This document shows, piece by piece, positions 4,601-7,193 of a DNA stretch of 7,193 nucleotides. A model generated the notes under the pieces. It worked only from the letters and a program-made list of their open reading frames with translations, ran no database searches and was not told the origin of the DNA. The stretch's first letter is position 1. Every line of letters begins with the position of its first letter. Made by a program: the position numbers and the translations under genes. Origin of the DNA: Planctomycetota bacterium (GTDB taxonomy: Bacteria > Planctomycetota > UBA8742 > JACQVU01); the NCBI GenBank assembly GCA_016209585.1, contig JACQVU010000544.1:1-7193 (forward strand), read 5' to 3'.

Positions 4601-7193
4601 TCATTCCGACCCCTCCGATTCGTGGCCGCGGTAACCGAACGCCTTGCGCACCAAGCGCCAGATGCCCGCGGGGGCGTCGAGGAAGTCGAAGGGGGTGGGG
4701 ATTGGGAAGTTGGGGTTCGAGAGGCTTCCCGTGACCTTGGCCGTGAAGAAGTTATCGATGAAGCCGCCAAACAGCCAGGTGACACCGAGCGAGCGGCCGG
4801 GGTCCCAGACGAGGTTGACGGTCATGGGTTTGTAGAACCCCAGGTCGGAGTAGTTGACGCGGCCGTCATCCGCGTAGACGGCGATGACATCGGAGTAGAA
4901 CCAGACCTTCTTGATGGAGAAGCGGGTGGGGTGCAGGCGGACGTTGATGTAGGCCTTCTTGAAGATCGCGGCCTGCTCGGCGTGGCCCGGGAGCGCCCGC
5001 AACATCGGGGAGATGATCGGCACCTCGCCCAGGCGCGTCTCCTCTGGCTCCACGCCCGGCCGCGGGCGGATGTTGCCGGCCCGGAACTCGACGATGCCGG
5101 CCAAGCCAAACCCTCCGCCCTCCGTGCGCACGTCGGCGTCGAACTGGCCCTTGCCGGCCATGGCGGCCCGTTTCTTCGCCAAGTCGGCCAGCAGCGCCCG
5201 CACCTGGTGGGCGCGGGACTCGTCGCGCATGGCGGCCTGGAGTTGCTCGCGGCCGGCGGGGTCGGCCTCGATCCCGAGGCGCAGGTCGTCCGCCCAGCCG
5301 CGCTCTTCGTCGGTGAGGGCGGGCGGCCTCTCCTTGGCCTCGTCGGCGAGGCGTATCAACTCCCGGGCGTGCGGCAGCGGGTAGAACAACTCGCGCGCCG
5401 AGGGGTCCACCCCGCGCACGCGGGAGCGAAAGACCGGCTCCTTTGGCTCCGGCTTGCCGTCCTTGTCAAACGGCGATGGGAAGTAGGCTTCCACCCAGCC
5501 TTCGAACCCGCTCCAAGGCGGAGTCTGCTCGTCGCTGGTCTCCCCGCCGGCGCCCGGCGAGCGTGGCGGAGCCTCGGCGTGCCCGCCGTGGGATACCGCT
5601 CCGGTGACGGCGGCCGCGCCGCCGGAGACGATATCGCCCACCAGCGTGCGGATGTTCGAGAGCGGGCCGGGCGACGCGGGCGCGGCGGGGGTCGGCGGCG
5701 CGGGCGCTCCGCAACGCACGGCCGCGGCGTCGGTGGCCAACTGGCCCTGCAAGTGACCGATCTTGATCTGATCCGGGAACTTCCCCGCGGCTTGCCCGCC
5801 GTTCGGCAGGGGCACGCGGTGCATGGTGAGGGTGGCCTGCACGTCGGCCACCGGCCGGCCCGCGGCGAACCCCGAACGGACGTCCGCCAGCGCGTTGACC
5901 AGCAACAACTTCGGCTCCTGGAGCGAACGGAACGCGACGACGCCGTCGAGGTTGGCCAGCGGCAGGACGGCTTTCAGGTCCGCCCCGCTCAGCCGCATGA
6001 CTCCCGAGGCGAGCAGGCGGCGATCCGCCTGCGCGGGGGCGATGGGTTCCAGCCGCACGCGGACCACGCCGCCGGCCTGGCCAACGCACTCCAGCGCGAG
6101 CAGCAGGTCCCCCACCGCCCGTCGGCCGTCGGCCGGCGGATCGGGCTTCGCCGGCGCTGGGCGCTCCGCCACGGGCTTCGCGTCGTTCGCGTCCGTGGAG
6201 GCCGCGGCCGCTTGGTTGGCGGCGTGTTTTTCCGCGAGCCGTTCCCGCCCGCCGTAAAGGGTTTCGAGCGCCATTCCGGCCAAGTCGAAGCGCACGTCGA
6301 CCCGCCCGGCGTCGTCCACGAAACCGCCCAAGTGATTGATCCGCGCGCCGGGTGGCCCTTCGGCGACCTCGGCGGCGATCTCCCGCAGTTCGATACGGAA
6401 CGGGTTGAGAGAAAGGCCCACCTCCCCCGACATCTTCCGCACCGGCAGCGGGAAGGCGGACCAGCACATCGCGCCGGCCTCCGGCCGCAGGTGGCCGACG
6501 ATGAGCGGCCCGGGAGCCGAGCGCTTTCCCGGCTCGGCCGGGGCGGCGGCGGGCGCGCGGGGTTGCAGCACGCGCATGGCCAGGGAGAGCGTGCCGTCGT
6601 AGGCCAGCGCGCGCACCGCTTCGGCGGGATCCGCGCCGCCCTCGGCGCGGCGGGCGGCCAGCGCGTTGTACAGGGGGTCGCCCGCGCGCAGGCCCGATCC
6701 TTCGATGAGCAGGTCGTATCCCAGGCCCTCGCCGCCGCCGACCACTTGCCCGCGGAGCGAGAGCCGGGAGTCGGGCGCGCCGTCCACGCGGCCCTGGACG
6801 CCGGGAATGTCCACCAGAAGTTCGGGCGACTTGCGAACCCTCACGCGCCCCCGCAACCCTTCCACCTTCAAGGGGAAGATGTCGCGCGCGGTGAGCGAAA
6901 CGTCTTCCAGGTCGGCCTGGACTTCGAAGTCGGTCGCGCCCGGCCCGGTGGCGTAAGGGTCGGGCCGGTGGGTGAACACCAATTTGCTCAACCGGCCGGT
7001 CGGCGCGAAACCGTCGACCAGCGCCCGCTTCAAGGCGCCGCCCTCGCCCACGTGGCCCAGCGCGTCCACGATCCCCCGGTCGGCGAGGTCGATGCCGGTG
7101 GCGGTCACCCGCACCTCTTCATGCCGCTTGCCGCCCACCGTTCCGAAACGGCCCTGCTCAATGGTGAGCCACGGCTCCCGCTCATTCGGGCGG
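4601..7193 (-). CDS. AsmA-like large envelope protein, C-terminal 863 residues (5' end beyond the right edge)
   Basis: The reading frame stays open through the right edge. A GTG at 7138 is best read as an internal Val in ...QGRFGTVGGKRHEEV, so the true start lies outside. Numbering from the first full codon in the window, the protein shows repeated beta-strand patterns with transitions like VSLTARDIFPLKVEGLRGRV (about 98-117) and LSLRGQVVGGG, an Ala/Pro-rich linker (about 321-358), more beta-rich sequence, a second Pro/Ala/Gly linker (about 494-563), a charged helical segment (about 608-681) and a conserved-looking C-terminal part (about 682-858). In that part GLAGIVEFRAGNI, VPIISPMLRALPG, FSIKKVWFYSDVIAVY, FYKPMTVNLVWDPG and TAKVTGSLSNPNFPI follow the order seen in AsmA-like C-terminal domains. 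AsmA/TamB-type proteins are inner-membrane-anchored periplasmic beta structures linked to outer-membrane lipid or protein supply. The membrane anchor expected at the N-terminus is not in view. Family assignment is from pattern, not a recognised ortholog. Confidence 0.8.
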   Translation of the reverse strand, partial: RPNEREPWLTIEQGRFGTVGGKRHEEVRVTATGIDLADRGIVDALGHVGEGGALKRALVDGFAPTGRLSKLVFTHRPDPYATGPGATDFEVQADLEDVSLTARDIFPLKVEGLRGRVRVRKSPELLVDIPGVQGRVDGAPDSRLSLRGQVVGGGEGLGYDLLIEGSGLRAGDPLYNALAARRAEGGADPAEAVRALAYDGTLSLAMRVLQPRAPAAAPAEPGKRSAPGPLIVGHLRPEAGAMCWSAFPLPVRKMSGEVGLSLNPFRIELREIAAEVAEGPPGARINHLGGFVDDAGRVDVRFDLAGMALETLYGGRERLAEKHAANQAAAASTDANDAKPVAERPAPAKPDPPADGRRAVGDLLLALECVGQAGGVVRVRLEPIAPAQADRRLLASGVMRLSGADLKAVLPLANLDGVVAFRSLQEPKLLLVNALADVRSGFAAGRPVADVQATLTMHRVPLPNGGQAAGKFPDQIKIGHLQGQLATDAAAVRCGAPAPPTPAAPASPGPLSNIRTLVGDIVSGGAAAVTGAVSHGGHAEAPPRSPGAGGETSDEQTPPWSGFEGWVEAYFPSPFDKDGKPEPKEPVFRSRVRGVDPSARELFYPLPHARELIRLADEAKERPPALTDEERGWADDLRLGIEADPAGREQLQAAMRDESRAHQVRALLADLAKKRAAMAGKGQFDADVRTEGGGFGLAGIVEFRAGNIRPRPGVEPEETRLGEVPIISPMLRALPGHAEQAAIFKKAYINVRLHPTRFSIKKVWFYSDVIAVYADDGRVNYSDLGFYKPMTVNLVWDPGRSLGVTWLFGGFIDNFFTAKVTGSLSNPNFPIPTPFDFLDAPAGIWRLVRKAFGYRGHESEGSE

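Noticed and set aside
4575..4617. G-run (ctgggggagt) and C-run (gacccctccg) as terminator stem arms around the convergent stops
   Set aside because: The runs are not inverted complements over more than a few bases and no T-run follows.
2998..4785. 595-residue open frame on the minus strand, antisense to the acyl-CoA synthetase
   Set aside because: Its composition is His/Arg/Pro-rich with no recognisable motif, and it overlaps a gene with a complete ANL motif set. Long antisense frames are expected at this G+C content.
5466..6467. 333-residue minus-strand frame within the AsmA-like gene
   Set aside because: Arg/Gly-rich frame-shifted shadow of the AsmA-like coding sequence.
7136..7138. GTG as the start of the AsmA-like gene
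   Set aside because: The frame continues without a stop to the window edge with protein-like sequence (PWLTIEQGRFGT before it), and there is no N-terminal membrane anchor after it.

Overview
This 7.2-kb stretch is GC-rich chromosomal DNA (by eye roughly two thirds G+C, not counted). It holds five protein-coding genes with little spacing and no RNA gene, insertion sequence, CRISPR array or phage gene. Gene content and style (large AsmA-type protein with Ala/Pro linkers, a Sec-exported protein of no recognised family, an EboB-like hydrolase, a MeaB GTPase) suggest a Gram-negative, GC-rich environmental bacterium. The Planctomycetota or a similar metagenome-derived lineage would fit, but no marker gene is present, so this placement is a guess.

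Layout, left to right: (1) 1-455, minus: N-terminal part of a MeaB/ArgK-type GTPase, running off the left edge. (2) 452-1873, minus: an exported 473-residue protein with two similar tandem domains, an Asp-rich DxDxDG loop and a beta-rich tail. Its stop codon overlaps the MeaB start (ATGA), so the two form one translationally coupled operon. (3) 1874-2047: a 174-bp gap with a TATAAT box, a perfect 12-bp palindrome and five regularly spaced GGGG runs on the minus strand. (4) 2048-2854, minus: a TatD-superfamily metal hydrolase that closely resembles EboB. (5) 2855-3042: a 188-bp divergent intergenic region with overlapping palindromes. (6) 3043-4596, plus: an AMP-forming acyl-CoA synthetase with a complete motif set. 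(7) 4601-7193, minus: the C-terminal 863 residues of a large AsmA-like envelope protein, running off the right edge. It converges on the synthetase with only 4 bp between stop codons.

The genes do not make one obvious pathway. Acyl-CoA synthetase and MeaB both belong to acyl-CoA metabolism (MeaB protects and loads cobalamin-dependent acyl-CoA mutases). The AsmA-like protein and the exported protein belong to the cell envelope. The EboB-like protein belongs to a family known from clusters that move natural-product precursors to the periplasm, but none of its usual partners is visible here. I see no convincing new multi-gene system. The points most worth a second look are the MeaB/exported-protein coupling, the orphan EboB-like gene and the G-rich repeat with palindrome and TATAAT box between genes.
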